A DNA stretch of 6,791 bases, taken from contig DNHK01000324.1 of NCBI GenBank assembly GCA_003485905.1, forward strand, positions 1 through 6,791, in the 5' to 3' direction. Shown here piece by piece: positions 6,350-6,791 of the stretch. The number at the start of each line of letters is the position of its first letter. Position 1 is the stretch's first letter. The notes beneath the pieces are model-generated. The model was not told the origin of the DNA and searched no databases. It saw only the letters and a program-made list of their open reading frames with translations. Made by a program: the position numbers and the translations under genes. This DNA is from Gammaproteobacteria bacterium. GTDB taxonomy: Bacteria; Pseudomonadota; Gammaproteobacteria; Arenicellales; Arenicellaceae.

Positions 6350-6791
6350 TTAGGTACCTAACAGTCCGCCTATATGCAACTCAACGCTACGTACTAACGC
6401 ATCGAGGTTATACCCACCCTCTAACATTGAGACCAACCTGGAATCAGAGTATCGCTCGGCTAAATCGACTATCAATCTGGTAATCCAAAGGAAATCATCA
6501 TCGACTAGATTTAACCCGGCGTGAGGGTCCTGTTGGTGCGCATCAAAACCAGCTGAAACAAATATCATTTCTGGCTTATGCTGCGCAATAGCCGGCAACC
6601 AGTCTCGCTCAATCGCTTGACGGAATTCATCACTTCCTGCACCAGCGCACAATGGTGTTAAACAAATATTTGACGAAGCCACATCGTCAAAGCGCCCAGG
6701 ATAAAAAGGATATTGAAAACTCGAACAGACCAGCACATCTGGTTGGTTTTGAAATATCTCCACTGTCCCATTACCGTGATGTACATCAAAA
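6350..6791 (-). CDS. Histone deacetylase family zinc amidohydrolase (N-terminal part outside window)
   Basis: The 146 visible residues are the C-terminal half of a histone-deacetylase/acetylpolyamine-amidohydrolase family enzyme; complete bacterial members are usually about 300-370 residues. These zinc enzymes remove acetyl groups from acetyl-lysine proteins, polyamines or similar small amides. The frame is open to the window edge and begins with FDVHHGNGT, the motif whose Asp and first His (D-x-H) bind zinc. The third zinc ligand is the Asp in SAGFDAHQQDPHAGL, and the Tyr of LEGGYNLDAL corresponds to the active-site tyrosine. The His-His dyad of the active site should lie upstream, outside the window. 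The GTG at 6763 is an internal Val codon, not a start. The stop TAA is at 6350-6352. The gene converges on the small membrane-protein gene. The motif details (HHGNGT, GFDAH..DP) fit the bacterial class II-like group, but the substrate cannot be told. Confidence 0.95.
   Translation of the reverse strand, partial: FDVHHGNGTVEIFQNQPDVLVCSSFQYPFYPGRFDDVASSNICLTPLCAGAGSDEFRQAIERDWLPAIAQHKPEMIFVSAGFDAHQQDPHAGLNLVDDDFLWITRLIVDLAERYSDSRLVSMLEGGYNLDALVRSVELHIGGLLGT

Noticed and set aside
1..6791. A new defence, mobile or secretion system
   Set aside because: No transposase, integrase, toxin-antitoxin pair, CRISPR repeats, tRNA or compositional island is visible; the genes are core respiratory and housekeeping types apart from one unknown small membrane protein.

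Overview
The window is ordinary, densely coding bacterial chromosome. It looks gammaproteobacterial: the NADH:quinone oxidoreductase proteins carry their functional residues at or within a few positions of the E. coli numbering, the gene order is nuoK-L-M-N, and a two-CBS-domain protein of a type I associate with gammaproteobacteria follows. The genus cannot be named from the sequence alone. Base composition is moderate and looks even along the window, with no sign of recent transfer.

Layout. Positions 1-5110 (+) hold the distal end of a nuo operon: nuoK (about 18 codons missing at the window edge), nuoL, nuoM and nuoN. These are the membrane-arm subunits of respiratory complex I, three of them antiporter-like proton channels. 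The genes are packed tightly: 13 bases separate nuoK and nuoL, and both nuoL/nuoM and nuoM/nuoN are joined by a TAATG stop/start overlap. The longest open frame for nuoM would start 12 bases earlier, but the TAATG start fits the family N-terminus better.

After nuoN a 96-base gap contains a perfect 10-bp inverted repeat. A gene for a 140-residue protein with two CBS domains follows (5207-5629, +). A 274-base non-coding stretch (5630-5903) comes next. It holds three copies of CTTGATTC, two of them facing each other as a hairpin. Then comes a 102-residue small hydrophobic membrane protein of unknown function (5904-6212, +), closed by a strong intrinsic terminator (6236-6260). On the other strand, running towards these genes, is the C-terminal half of a histone-deacetylase-family zinc amidohydrolase (6350 to beyond 6791, -).

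How the parts work together. NuoK, L, M and N form most of the proton-translocating membrane arm of one enzyme. The CBS protein might sense adenine nucleotides, but nothing here proves a link with complex I. The small membrane protein and the deacetylase appear to be independent units. I found no mobile element, CRISPR array, tRNA or rRNA, and no convincing new biological system. The points most worth checking are the inverted repeat after nuoN, the repeats in the 5630-5903 gap and the unassigned small membrane protein.
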